Positions 25,092 through 32,911 of a stretch of DNA of 36,704 nt are shown here, in pieces (position 1 is the first letter of the stretch; every line of letters begins with the position of its first letter). The notes below the pieces were generated by a model, which was given only the letters and a program-made list of their open reading frames with translations, was not told where the DNA came from and ran no database searches. Source of the stretch: Anaerolineales bacterium (GTDB taxonomy: Bacteria; Chloroflexota; Anaerolineae; Anaerolineales; Villigracilaceae); assembly GCA_016789365.1 (NCBI GenBank), contig JAEURH010000029.1, forward strand, positions 1-36,704, read 5' to 3'. Position numbers and translations under genes: made by a program.

Positions 25092-25100
25092 GGTGAGGGC
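25075..25100. repeat. REP-like element, family B copy 3 (short)
   Basis: CCCTCTCCCTTTGG, then TAGGGTGAGGGC. It has the outer parts of the family B element but no full hairpin. It sits exactly between two convergent genes and touches both stop codons (25089-25091 plus; 25100-25102 minus). Confidence 0.75.
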
Positions 25101-26041
25101 TAATACCAAATCCGAAACGAAGTTGTTGTTGTGCCGCTCAAAGAATTTAACGAACAATTGACATCTACATAAATCAAACTGCCATAAGGCTGGTTTTGAA
25201 ATTGTAAAGAGATAATGCCAATGCCAGTTGTGTTGGTTGCAATAATGGTTGAGTCGTTTACGCCATTGGGCCAATGCACAACGGCTGTGCAATTTGCATT
25301 GGCAACGGGTGCGCCATTTTGGTCTTGCACGATGACGAAAAATAATTGATTATCACTTGCAAGCGTTACGGCTTTCCATGCAAAGGCACGCACTTGTAAA
25401 GAGGTGACAATGATGGGCGCATTATCAAGCGGGCTAGCAGGCGCAAGCAAAGCAGGGTCTTCACCGAGTCTATCGAAATAAATTCTTCCTAAATCTGAAA
25501 CCACAACCCGTTGACCTTCCAACATCCATGGTTGCCATTCAAGGCGGGCTTTTTCAAAATATTGCACTAATTTATTTTCGTGATATTCAAACCCAGAAAT
25601 CGGATAACCAAATTGTGACACGCCACCGTATTGGTCAAAAAATTCGAGAAATGCAAAGCAAACTGAAAAACCAGTTTCAACATATAACCTGCACGCAAAT
25701 GGATTATCCACATTCAATGCCCCAGCAGATGTGTATGTTTGACGACCAAGTAATGTCAATTGCACACGCTGACCTGCTGGCTTTTCAGCAACATATTCAA
25801 AACGCGCGCGTTGAAAATATTGCACGGTTTTGCCGTCTTTGCTGATAAATTGTTCAGTAATTGGATAGCCGTATAAAAATGTAGCGTTCGGGTTGTTATT
25901 ATAAAAAGTGAGAAATTCTCCAGTTACGTTATGTCCCGTCTCACTAAAATATTTAGTATCTGGCGTTTGTGCAGAGACAATTCCCCAACTCGCTGTTAGT
26001 AGGGTGATGGCAATTAGAAGCGATAAAGACTTTCTCAACAT
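25100..26041 (-). CDS. Secreted protein with two LGFP-like repeats and an Ig-like end
   Basis: A 313-residue exported protein with a signal peptide ending near VSAQ. Two related segments follow: 'FLYGYPITEQFI...VQYFQRARFEYV' (about 53-85) and 'SQFGYPISGFEYHENKLVQYFEKARLEW' (about 138-166). They look like LGFP-type repeats found in surface proteins of Chloroflexota and Actinomycetota. The C-terminal about 100 residues ('VIVQDQNGAPVANANCTAVVHWPNG...STIIATNTTGIGIISLQF') resemble a bacterial Ig-like (Big-1) domain. It is likely a cell-surface or carbohydrate-binding protein; no enzyme motif is seen. A TATAAT box lies 14 nt before the ATG (26061-26056 on the minus strand). Confidence 0.75.
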   Translation of the reverse strand: MLRKSLSLLIAITLLTASWGIVSAQTPDTKYFSETGHNVTGEFLTFYNNNPNATFLYGYPITEQFISKDGKTVQYFQRARFEYVAEKPAGQRVQLTLLGRQTYTSAGALNVDNPFACRLYVETGFSVCFAFLEFFDQYGGVSQFGYPISGFEYHENKLVQYFEKARLEWQPWMLEGQRVVVSDLGRIYFDRLGEDPALLAPASPLDNAPIIVTSLQVRAFAWKAVTLASDNQLFFVIVQDQNGAPVANANCTAVVHWPNGVNDSTIIATNTTGIGIISLQFQNQPYGSLIYVDVNCSLNSLSGTTTTSFRIWY

Positions 26042-26147
26042 AGTTCACTGCTTTCATTATACTCATAAACCATACGGTCTTATGAGGATTTTTGTTAATA
26101 TATTGATAGCACAAATATGCCTAAAAGGGAATAGGGAAAACACTACT

Positions 26148-27290
26148 TTAATAATTTAACAAGGCTTGGATGATTCTCTCCGAAGCATGACCATCCCCAT
26201 ACGGATTCGCCGCCTTCGACATTTTCTGATATTCAGATTCATCGCTTAACAACTTTTTCGCCTCGGACGTGATTTTGGCTGTTTCTGTTCCAACCAACTT
26301 AACCGTCCCCGCTTCGACTCCCTCCGGGCGTTCGGTCACTTCTCTTAATACCAAAGTTGGCACCCCAAATGCTGGTGCTTCTTCTTGAATGCCACCTGAG
26401 TCGGTCAATATCAAAGTAGCATGTTTCATCAAATGCACCAGCGGAAGATAATCTAATGGCGGTAATAAAGTTATATTGTCTACATTTTTCAATAATCTAT
26501 TCACTGGTTCTTGCACATTCGGATTTAAGTGAACAGGATATACAATTTGCACATCTTTTTCTTTTGATAATTCCAATAACGCTTTGCAAATATTTTCCAT
26601 GCCTGCGCCAAAGTTCTCGCGTCTATGGGCTGTTACAAGTAACAAGCGATGAGAAGTGAATAACGAGTTCTTACTTGTTTCTTGTTTCTCGTTACTTATC
26701 CCCAGTTTTTTCATCAATCCTGTAATTTCTTTTGGCTCTTCTTGTTTGCTAACAAACTGCAACGCATCAATGACTGTATTGCCAGTCACCTTAATAATTT
26801 CTGGATTAACACTTTCTTTCAGTAAATTATTTTTAGACCATTCTGTTGGAGCAAAATGTAAATCGGCTACTGCCCCAGCAATGCGGCGATTAATTTCTTC
26901 GGGAAAAGGTTGCCATTTATCATGTGTTCTCAAACCCGCTTCTACATGCCCAAATTTAATTTTGTGATAATAACAAAGCAAAGATGTAATTGCGACTGTG
27001 GTGGTATCCCCTTGTGCTAAAACCCAATCAGGTTTGAAATCTATAAGCACAGGTTCTAAATTTGTAAAAATAGAAGCACTTAATTCGGATAATGTCTGAT
27101 TCTCTCGCATCAAATCCAAATCATAATCTGGCGTGATGTTGAACAAATCTAAAACTTGGTCTAGCATCTGACGATGTTGTGCAGTCACACATACCCGCGA
27201 TTCAATCCCTGCTGTTTCTTTTAGCAGTTTTACAAGAGGAGCCATCTTCACGGCTTCAGGGCGAGTCCCAAATACAGATAAAACCTTCAT
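26148..27290 (-). CDS. wecB: UDP-N-acetylglucosamine 2-epimerase (non-hydrolysing)
   Basis: A 380-residue enzyme converting UDP-GlcNAc to UDP-ManNAc. Landmarks are 'FGTRPEAVKMAPLV' at the start, 'WVLAQGDTTT', 'FGHVEAGLRT', 'EEINRR', 'VTGNTVIDAL', 'VTAHRRENFG' and 'TDSGGIQEEAPAFGVPTLVLREVTERPEG'. Its gene begins 4 nt after the stop of a nucleotide-sugar dehydrogenase gene, so the pair forms the two-step route to UDP-ManNAcA. That sugar goes into wall polymers, capsules or glycans; the later glycosyltransferases are not in the window. Confidence 0.95.
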   Translation of the reverse strand: MKVLSVFGTRPEAVKMAPLVKLLKETAGIESRVCVTAQHRQMLDQVLDLFNITPDYDLDLMRENQTLSELSASIFTNLEPVLIDFKPDWVLAQGDTTTVAITSLLCYYHKIKFGHVEAGLRTHDKWQPFPEEINRRIAGAVADLHFAPTEWSKNNLLKESVNPEIIKVTGNTVIDALQFVSKQEEPKEITGLMKKLGISNEKQETSKNSLFTSHRLLLVTAHRRENFGAGMENICKALLELSKEKDVQIVYPVHLNPNVQEPVNRLLKNVDNITLLPPLDYLPLVHLMKHATLILTDSGGIQEEAPAFGVPTLVLREVTERPEGVEAGTVKLVGTETAKITSEAKKLLSDESEYQKMSKAANPYGDGHASERIIQALLNY

Positions 27291-27294
27291 TAAA

Positions 27295-28599
27295 TTATTT
27301 TCCTACACCTAATCTGAAAACTTCAAACTCAGCATTTTGCCATTCATCTACTTTCCAAGCATTGACCGTATCCACAATTATTTTTGCTTTAGTTTTCTTA
27401 GCAACCTCTTTTGGATTCAATTTTATAAATTCAGTATGCTTGACCAAAAGCAAAATTGCATCGGCATCTTTGATAGCATCTTCAAATGAACTTGCCATAT
27501 TGATTCCTGCAAGTTTTGCATCAAGTTTGAAAGGTTCCCACGCTAAAACATTTGCACCTGCATTTTGTAACAAATGCACCACTTCATTGGCAGGGCTTTC
27601 GCGCAAATCATCAACATCAGGTTTGTAGGCTAAACCTAATGCAGCGATGTTTTTATTTTTCAAATCACCTAAGGCTTGCTTTACTTTTTCAACCACAAAA
27701 CTCGGTTGCGCATCATTCACTTGACGTGAATGATAAATCAGTGGCGTGAGTTCAGGTGCGGCTTCGACGAAGAACCACGGGTCAACGCTGATGCAATGTC
27801 CGCCAACGCCGGGACCTGGCGATAATATTTTCACGCGTGGATGCAAGCTTGCTAATGAAATCGCTTCCCACACATCCACGCCGAATTTATCTGCTAAACG
27901 AGAAAACTCATTTGCAATCGCAATGTTAACATCGCGATAAGTATTTTCCATCAACTTGACCATTTCGGCAGTGGTGGCATCAGTTTGCAAAATTTTTCCT
28001 TTGACGAAAATAGAATATAAATCTGCGCCTGCTTGGGCTGATTCTTTTGTCACGCCACCGATGACACGCGCGTTTTCAATTAACTCTTTCATTATTTGTC
28101 CGGGTAGCACACGCTCTGGCGAATAGCACAGGAAGAAGTCAGAACCAGCCGTCAGCCCAGATTTTTGTAAAATGTCAGCAACCAACTTGACGGTCGTTTG
28201 AGGCGGTGATGTCGATTCGAGAATCACCAAATTTCCTTTTCTCAAAAATGGCACAATCGATTCCGTCGCGGAAGTCACAGCGCGCATATCTGCAAGTTTG
28301 TATTCAATGCTATTGTATGTGCCAACTTCATTTTCTTTGAACGGTGTTGGAACAGCGATAATGAATGCATCCGCTTCTTCGACTTTTGTGCTAGCTCTAA
28401 ATTTTTTTGACTTAATCGCTTCGCTTAATGCTTCGGGTAAATCTGGTTCGTGGATGTGAACATTGCCTTCACTTAGCGTTTTGACAATGCTTTCGTTTAT
28501 ATCTACACCTAACACTTCGATGCCATGTTTTGCAAATGTGGTGGCAGTGGGCAAGCCGATATATCCCAAACCGATGACACAAATTTTATTAAATTTCAC
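27295..28599 (-). CDS. wecC: Nucleotide-sugar dehydrogenase, probable UDP-ManNAc dehydrogenase
   Basis: A 434-residue UDP-glucose/GDP-mannose dehydrogenase family enzyme. The N-terminal Rossmann motif is VIGLGYIGLPTATTFAKHG; the catalytic Cys is in 'GPGVGGHCISVDPWF'; 'AALGLAYKPDVDDLRESPA' marks the UDP-binding domain. The direct link to wecB (4-nt gap) suggests that the substrate is UDP-ManNAc, oxidised twice with NAD+ to UDP-ManNAcA. The start is GTG 28599, placed by GGAG five to eight nt upstream. A TATAAT box lies at 28635-28630. UDP-GlcNAc dehydrogenase (WbpA-like) activity cannot be excluded. Confidence 0.9.
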   Translation of the reverse strand: MKFNKICVIGLGYIGLPTATTFAKHGIEVLGVDINESIVKTLSEGNVHIHEPDLPEALSEAIKSKKFRASTKVEEADAFIIAVPTPFKENEVGTYNSIEYKLADMRAVTSATESIVPFLRKGNLVILESTSPPQTTVKLVADILQKSGLTAGSDFFLCYSPERVLPGQIMKELIENARVIGGVTKESAQAGADLYSIFVKGKILQTDATTAEMVKLMENTYRDVNIAIANEFSRLADKFGVDVWEAISLASLHPRVKILSPGPGVGGHCISVDPWFFVEAAPELTPLIYHSRQVNDAQPSFVVEKVKQALGDLKNKNIAALGLAYKPDVDDLRESPANEVVHLLQNAGANVLAWEPFKLDAKLAGINMASSFEDAIKDADAILLLVKHTEFIKLNPKEVAKKTKAKIIVDTVNAWKVDEWQNAEFEVFRLGVGK

Positions 28600-28629
28600 T
28601 AGGTCTCCTAATAGGTTTTATGCTTTCCC

Positions 28630-28635
28630 ATTATA
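28630..28635 (-). promoter_or_regulatory. -10 box (TATAAT) of the wecC-wecB operon
   Basis: A perfect TATAAT on the minus strand, about 30 nt before the GTG start, leaves a short leader with AGGAG. No good -35 box is seen. With the box at 28705-28710 it forms a divergent promoter region. Confidence 0.5.
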
Positions 28636-28704
28636 AACGGTTGAGGAAATTATTTTTTGCAACAATTTTCCGATGAAATCGTATAGACTTATCATAAACC
28701 GTTG

Positions 28705-28710
28705 TATAAT
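28705..28710 (+). promoter_or_regulatory. -10 box (TATAAT) of the nfeD-SPFH operon
   Basis: A perfect TATAAT, 14 nt before ATG 28725. The short leader holds GGAGG (28716-28720) as ribosome binding site. TAGACT (28684-28689) is a possible weak -35 box at a 15-nt distance. Confidence 0.55.
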
Positions 28711-28724
28711 CAGATGGAGGAACA

Positions 28725-29327
28725 ATGGATTTTTTACTTGACCCGAATGTTGCGTATGTATTTTTAGTGGCTGGTGTGGTGTTGGCTTTCTTTTCTGCTT
28801 CAACGCCCGGCACAGGGGTAGGGGAAGTGACTGCGTTGTTTTGTCTCGTTTTGGCTGGATATGCCACTTACAATCTTTCTATCAATTGGTGGGCGTTGGC
28901 ATTTTTGGTGCTTGGTGTCATTCCATTCATTCTTGCGGTTCGTAATCCAAAACAGTGGGTGATATATCTTGGAATTTGTATTTTCTTGTTGGTGATTGGC
29001 TCTGTATTTCTCTTCCCTGCCACTGAAGGTTTGATTTCTGTCAACCCAATCTTGGCTTTCTTTGTTTCAGTTATCATGTCGGTGATATTGTGGTATGTTT
29101 TGCGTAAGTTTATTGAAATTACTTCGGGTCGCCCCACGCATGATTTGGATGGATTAATCGGAGTAATCGGCACAGCCACATCACCTGTTCATCACGAAGG
29201 TTCAGTGCATGTAAACGGTGAGATGTGGTCAGCGCGTAGTGATGTGAAAATTCCTTCTGGCAGTCAGGTTCGTGTGGTCAGCCGTGAAGGGTTTGTATTA
29301 ATCGTAGAAAAAGAAAAATCTTCATAA
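28725..29327 (+). CDS. NfeD family membrane protein
   Basis: A 200-residue protein with about five transmembrane helices (residues about 8-128) and a C-terminal OB-fold (about 138-197: 'DLDGLIGVIGTATSPVHHEGSVHVNGEMWSARSD...SQVRVVSREGFVLIVEKE'), the standard plan of NfeD proteins lacking the protease part. NfeD proteins work with SPFH partners to organise membrane domains; the SPFH gene follows after 19 nt with its own GGAG. In relatives with a ClpP-like domain a protease is present, but none is seen here. Confidence 0.88.
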   Translation: MDFLLDPNVAYVFLVAGVVLAFFSASTPGTGVGEVTALFCLVLAGYATYNLSINWWALAFLVLGVIPFILAVRNPKQWVIYLGICIFLLVIGSVFLFPATEGLISVNPILAFFVSVIMSVILWYVLRKFIEITSGRPTHDLDGLIGVIGTATSPVHHEGSVHVNGEMWSARSDVKIPSGSQVRVVSREGFVLIVEKEKSS

Positions 29328-29346
29328 TTATAAAAAGGAGTTAACA

Positions 29347-30255
29347 ATGTTTGAAGCACTAGGTGGTAGTTTGGTTTGTATCGTTGGCGCATTTCTCATC
29401 ATTGGTTTGATTGTCGTTTTCAATATGATTCGAATCGTGCCAGAATATCAGCGTTTGGTGGTGTTACGCTTAGGACGTGTGATGGGCAAACCGCAAGGAC
29501 CAGGTTTGGTATTGCTCATCCCCGGGGTAGATAGACCCATCCGCGTAGATTTGCGCGAACAAGTGCGCGAAGTTCCACAACAAACTTCTATTACAAAAGA
29601 TAACGCACCCATTTCAATTGACTTTTTGTGGTACTTCAAAGTGATTGACCCTAGCCAATCTGTTTTGCAAGTGACCAACTTTGAAGCCGCCGCCGCAGGT
29701 ATTGCCGCCACAACTTTGCGTGCGGTTATCGGTGGTATTCCATTAGATGATGTGCTTTCACAACGTGAACACATTAACACTATGCTACGAACTCGTTTGG
29801 ATGAAGTCACCGAACGCTGGGGCGTAAAAGTCACCAACGTTGAAATTCGTGAAATCGTCCCACCGCGTGATGTGCAAGAAGCCATGAACAGACAAATGTC
29901 TGCCGAACGTATCCGCCGCGCGGTTGTAACCGAATCCACTGGTACGCGTGAAGCGGCAGTTAACGTGGCAGAAGGTGAAAAGCAAGCCGCCATCTTACGC
30001 GCAGAAGGTCAAAAACAATCAGCCATTCTCGCGGCACAAGGTGAACGTGAAGCACAATTACTCCGTGCTGAAGGTTTTGCACAAGCCCTTGATCAAATCT
30101 TTAGTTCTGCCAAAAATGTTGACCAAAAGACCATGACGCTTCAATACTTTGAAACCTTGAAATCTATGGGTATGAGTCCATCCACCAAATACATCTTCCC
30201 GATGGAATTTACCAGCATGTTAGATAACTTCGTCAACAAAGGCTCAAAGGGTTAG
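29347..30255 (+). CDS. Stomatin-like SPFH protein (slipin)
   Basis: A 302-residue protein with one N-terminal hydrophobic segment (about 8-27) and a stomatin-type SPFH domain: 'RIVPEYQRLVVLRLGRVMGKPQGPGLVLLIP', 'VDLREQVREVPQQTSITKDNAPISIDFLWYFKVIDP', 'RAVIGGIPLDDVLSQREHIN', followed by a charged Glu/Ala/Gln-rich helix ('REAAVNVAEGEKQAAILRAEGQKQ'). Members of this group form complexes under the membrane together with NfeD. AAAAAGGAGTTAACA precedes the ATG. A terminator hairpin follows 22 nt after the stop. Confidence 0.93.
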   Translation: MFEALGGSLVCIVGAFLIIGLIVVFNMIRIVPEYQRLVVLRLGRVMGKPQGPGLVLLIPGVDRPIRVDLREQVREVPQQTSITKDNAPISIDFLWYFKVIDPSQSVLQVTNFEAAAAGIAATTLRAVIGGIPLDDVLSQREHINTMLRTRLDEVTERWGVKVTNVEIREIVPPRDVQEAMNRQMSAERIRRAVVTESTGTREAAVNVAEGEKQAAILRAEGQKQSAILAAQGEREAQLLRAEGFAQALDQIFSSAKNVDQKTMTLQYFETLKSMGMSPSTKYIFPMEFTSMLDNFVNKGSKG

Positions 30256-30277
30256 ACCATCATTCAATAATCGAATA

Positions 30278-30309
30278 AAATAAAGCCTCTCGCAAGAGAG
30301 GCTTTATTT
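30278..30309 (+). terminator. Terminator hairpin abutting the GNAT start codon
   Basis: AAATAAAGCCTCTC (30278-30291) pairs perfectly with GAGAGGCTTTATTT (30296-30309) around the loop GCAA. The ATG of the next gene begins at 30310, directly after the stem, and GAGAGG within the 3' arm is its only Shine-Dalgarno candidate. Confidence 0.85.
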
Positions 30310-30741
30310 ATGGAAATTACCAAAGCAACCATTTTAGATTTGAATGCATTACGTAAACTAGAGAAGGAAAGTTTTGCCAAAGATGCTTGGCCTCTTTTAG
30401 ATTTAATCGCCGTGCTAACTTTCCCAAATGTGATTCGATTCAAAGCGACAGAAGATAATCAAATGATTGGATTTATTGCTGGCGACCCGCGTCCAAACGA
30501 CGGGTGGGGCTGGGTTGCTACCATCGCAGTTGACCCTCGCTTTCGGCTTCGTGGAATTGGGCGGGCGTTGCTCCATGCTTGCGAAAAAGAACTCGGCGTT
30601 CCGCGTGTGCGATTAACCGTGCGCACATCCAATCAAGGGGCGATTACGATGTATGAAAAAGAAGGTTATCAAACCATTGATATTTGGCAAAATTATTACA
30701 ACGATGGTGAACCCGCAATGGTGATGGAGAAAGTTTTATGA
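30310..30741 (+). CDS. GNAT family N-acetyltransferase, RimI-like
   Basis: A 143-residue GNAT enzyme. 'TIAVDPRFRLRGIGRALLHACEKE' holds the acetyl-CoA-binding R/Q-x-x-G-x-G/A motif, and 'RLTVRTSNQGAITMYEKEGYQTIDIWQNYYNDGEPAMVMEK' is the C-terminal part as in RimI, which acetylates ribosomal protein S18. Whether the target here is S18 or another protein cannot be told. The start codon follows a terminator stem directly. The stop overlaps the next gene by 4 nt (ATGA). Confidence 0.88.
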   Translation: MEITKATILDLNALRKLEKESFAKDAWPLLDLIAVLTFPNVIRFKATEDNQMIGFIAGDPRPNDGWGWVATIAVDPRFRLRGIGRALLHACEKELGVPRVRLTVRTSNQGAITMYEKEGYQTIDIWQNYYNDGEPAMVMEKVL

Positions 30742-31748
30742 ATTCTCAAACTCGCCTATATGAATTTGACGCATTGCGGGCTTTGGCTACATTGCTCTTG
30801 CTCTTGCTTCACAGCGAAGTATTTGCCTTAGATAATGTGTTCGGCATTAACTTGAACCCATTTGCCTTATTCACGGGTGCATTTTTGTTAGGTTCATTCT
30901 TTTTTATGGCGGGCTATTTTGAAGAAATCTCGCAAAAAAAATATAAAAATAACTGGCTAGCATTTATCAAAACAAAATTTACACGTATATACCCGCCTTA
31001 TTGGGCAGCATTAATTTTATTTGTGTTTGTAATGGGATATTCATTAAAAAAACCGTTAGACCAGTGGACATACATCCTGAACTTGCAATTTATTTTCTCA
31101 CCAGGTTTTGTAAAGCAATTGCTTACATTATGGTTTATCAGTGTGTTGGTGGCATATTATGTGATTTTTATAACATTGCGCCAATTCATTAAATCAGAAT
31201 GGGGACTGCTATCGGTATTAGGCATTATTTATTTGAGTTTCTATTTTCTTCACCTCAAAACAAATTTGTTTGACATTCGATTTTTTGAATATTTTTTCAT
31301 CTTTTTCATCGGCGGCTGGCTAATGCGAAAACCAGAATGGATGCAGAAGATAAATCAAACATCTTTTTATTTGAAGTTGATATTCTGGTTTGTAGGTTGC
31401 TATTTATTGTGGATTGTGCAAGAAAAGGCTCTTTCATATCAAAACCCAATATACCTTATTGTTGTCAATATATATATTTTGGGCAGTATTTTGATTTTTC
31501 TGACATTATTTCGCACTCGTATCGGCACATGGAAAATATGGGCTTTTCTTTCTTATGCTTCTTTTTTTGTTTATCTGTATCATCGCCCAATTTGGTATGT
31601 ATTGTTGAAAATTTTTCCCCAAGACACGTGGCGAAATGAAGTACTGTTTCGGTTGACAGTGGGTTCTATCACTGCTATTTTGCTTTGTTATGTCTTTCAA
31701 ATGGTGTATGACCGTATTATTGAATTAGTACGAAAGAGATATTCTTAA
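30738..31748 (+). CDS. Acyltransferase 3 family membrane protein
   Basis: A 336-residue polytopic membrane protein with about ten helices. The N-terminal 'YEFDALRALATLLLLLLHSEVFAL' contains the conserved Arg and His of acyltransferase 3 (OafA-type) enzymes, and 'RIYPPYW' is another family block. Such proteins move acyl groups (usually acetyl) to sugars or lipids at the cell surface. The 4-nt overlap with the GNAT gene implies coupled translation. Target unknown; a glycan modified outside the membrane is the most likely. Confidence 0.85.
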   Translation: MNSQTRLYEFDALRALATLLLLLLHSEVFALDNVFGINLNPFALFTGAFLLGSFFFMAGYFEEISQKKYKNNWLAFIKTKFTRIYPPYWAALILFVFVMGYSLKKPLDQWTYILNLQFIFSPGFVKQLLTLWFISVLVAYYVIFITLRQFIKSEWGLLSVLGIIYLSFYFLHLKTNLFDIRFFEYFFIFFIGGWLMRKPEWMQKINQTSFYLKLIFWFVGCYLLWIVQEKALSYQNPIYLIVVNIYILGSILIFLTLFRTRIGTWKIWAFLSYASFFVYLYHRPIWYVLLKIFPQDTWRNEVLFRLTVGSITAILLCYVFQMVYDRIIELVRKRYS

Positions 31749-31763
31749 AACCAAACTGGGGTT

Positions 31764-31769
31764 TATAAT
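31764..31769 (+). promoter_or_regulatory. -10 box (TATAAT) for rnd
   Basis: A perfect TATAAT, 8 nt before ATG 31778, without a Shine-Dalgarno sequence. A leaderless transcript is predicted. Confidence 0.58.
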
Positions 31770-31777
31770 CAGCCAAT

Positions 31778-32911
31778 ATGCTTGAAGCGCTCCCGCCGCC
31801 CGTTTGGGTACATACAAAACAATCGTTACATAACATGATAGATGACATTGTCACACAACCGCGTGTGGCAGTGGACACAGAATCGAATAGTTTACATGCC
31901 TTTCGAGAACAAGTTTGCTTATTGCAGTTTTCAACCCCCAATGCGGATTATTTGGTTGACCCATTGGCTCTGACAGATATGAGCCTGCTTGCTCCTATTT
32001 TCTCAAACTTGAATATTGAAAAAGTTTTCCATGCCGCCGAATATGATTTGATTTGTTTACGGCGAGATTTTGGCTTTTCGTTCGCCAATATTTTTGACAC
32101 GATGCACGCCGCGCGTGTGCTGGGCTACCCCGCTGTTGGATTAGATAAATTGCTTGGTGATAAATTTAATATTACGGTGGATAAAAAACATCAAAAAGCC
32201 AATTGGGCGGCAAGACCATTACCACAAGAACAAATTCAATATGCCATGTTAGATACGCATTATCTCTTTGATTTGCGTGATGTACTTGAAAAAGAATTGA
32301 TTGAAAAAGAACGGCTTGGCTTTGCGTTAGAAGATTTTAGACGGGCTTGTGTAGAAGAATCCAAAATGCGGGTTAATGGCGCATCATGGGAGCGTTTTTC
32401 AGGTAGAAAAGATTTATCTCTACGAGAGTTGACAGTGATTGCTCAATTATGTAAATGGCGAGATAAAGAAGCCGAGAGATTAAATCGCCCGCCATATAAA
32501 GTGGTGATGGATGATGTGTTCATTGCCTTAGCCAAAAACCCGCCAGAAAAAAAAGTAGATTTATCCGCCGCGGGCTTGAGTGAAAAACAAATTCGGCTGT
32601 GGGGCGATATGATTTTAGGAGCCATCAAGCATGGGAGTGAAAGTCCGCTGGTTGTGCGCAAACAGGCTGAGCGTAAGCAAGATGCGGTTCTTCGTCGCTT
32701 AGAAAAAATCAAAGTGTGGAGAAAAAATCTTGGGTTAGAAATGAAGGTTGAATCAGACATCATTTTGCCAAAACCATATTTATCGTTGTTATCTGAAAAT
32801 CCGCCAAAAAGTTTAGAAGATTTAAGTTTGTTGATGAAAGATAGTCCAGCACGGTTTGAAAAGTTTGGCGAACAAATTTTGAAAGCCTTAGGAGTAAAAC
32901 ATGCGAATTAG
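31778..32911 (+). CDS. rnd: Ribonuclease D
   Basis: A 377-residue 3'-5' exoribonuclease acting in tRNA and structured-RNA maturation. The DEDDy catalytic domain (about 1-195) has AVDTES (D33, E35), 'VFHAAEYDL' and 'QYAMLDTHYL'. A first HRDC domain (about 205-285; 'SLRELTVIAQLCKWRDKEAERLNRPPYKVVMDD') is clear and a second, weaker HRDC-like region (about 295-377) follows. The layout equals that of bacterial RNase D. It overlaps the next nuclease gene by 11 nt, which suggests coordinated production of two RNA-processing enzymes. Confidence 0.92.
   Translation: MLEALPPPVWVHTKQSLHNMIDDIVTQPRVAVDTESNSLHAFREQVCLLQFSTPNADYLVDPLALTDMSLLAPIFSNLNIEKVFHAAEYDLICLRRDFGFSFANIFDTMHAARVLGYPAVGLDKLLGDKFNITVDKKHQKANWAARPLPQEQIQYAMLDTHYLFDLRDVLEKELIEKERLGFALEDFRRACVEESKMRVNGASWERFSGRKDLSLRELTVIAQLCKWRDKEAERLNRPPYKVVMDDVFIALAKNPPEKKVDLSAAGLSEKQIRLWGDMILGAIKHGSESPLVVRKQAERKQDAVLRRLEKIKVWRKNLGLEMKVESDIILPKPYLSLLSENPPKSLEDLSLLMKDSPARFEKFGEQILKALGVKHAN

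Noticed and set aside
26042-26147. Regulatory element between wecB and the LGFP-like gene
   Set aside because: Apart from the TATAAT box for the LGFP-like gene I see no hairpin, T-run terminator or ORF.
29448-29993. Minus-strand ORF of 181 codons within the SPFH gene
   Set aside because: It is a shadow of the strongly conserved slipin frame; Ser/Arg/Thr-rich composition and no ribosome binding site.
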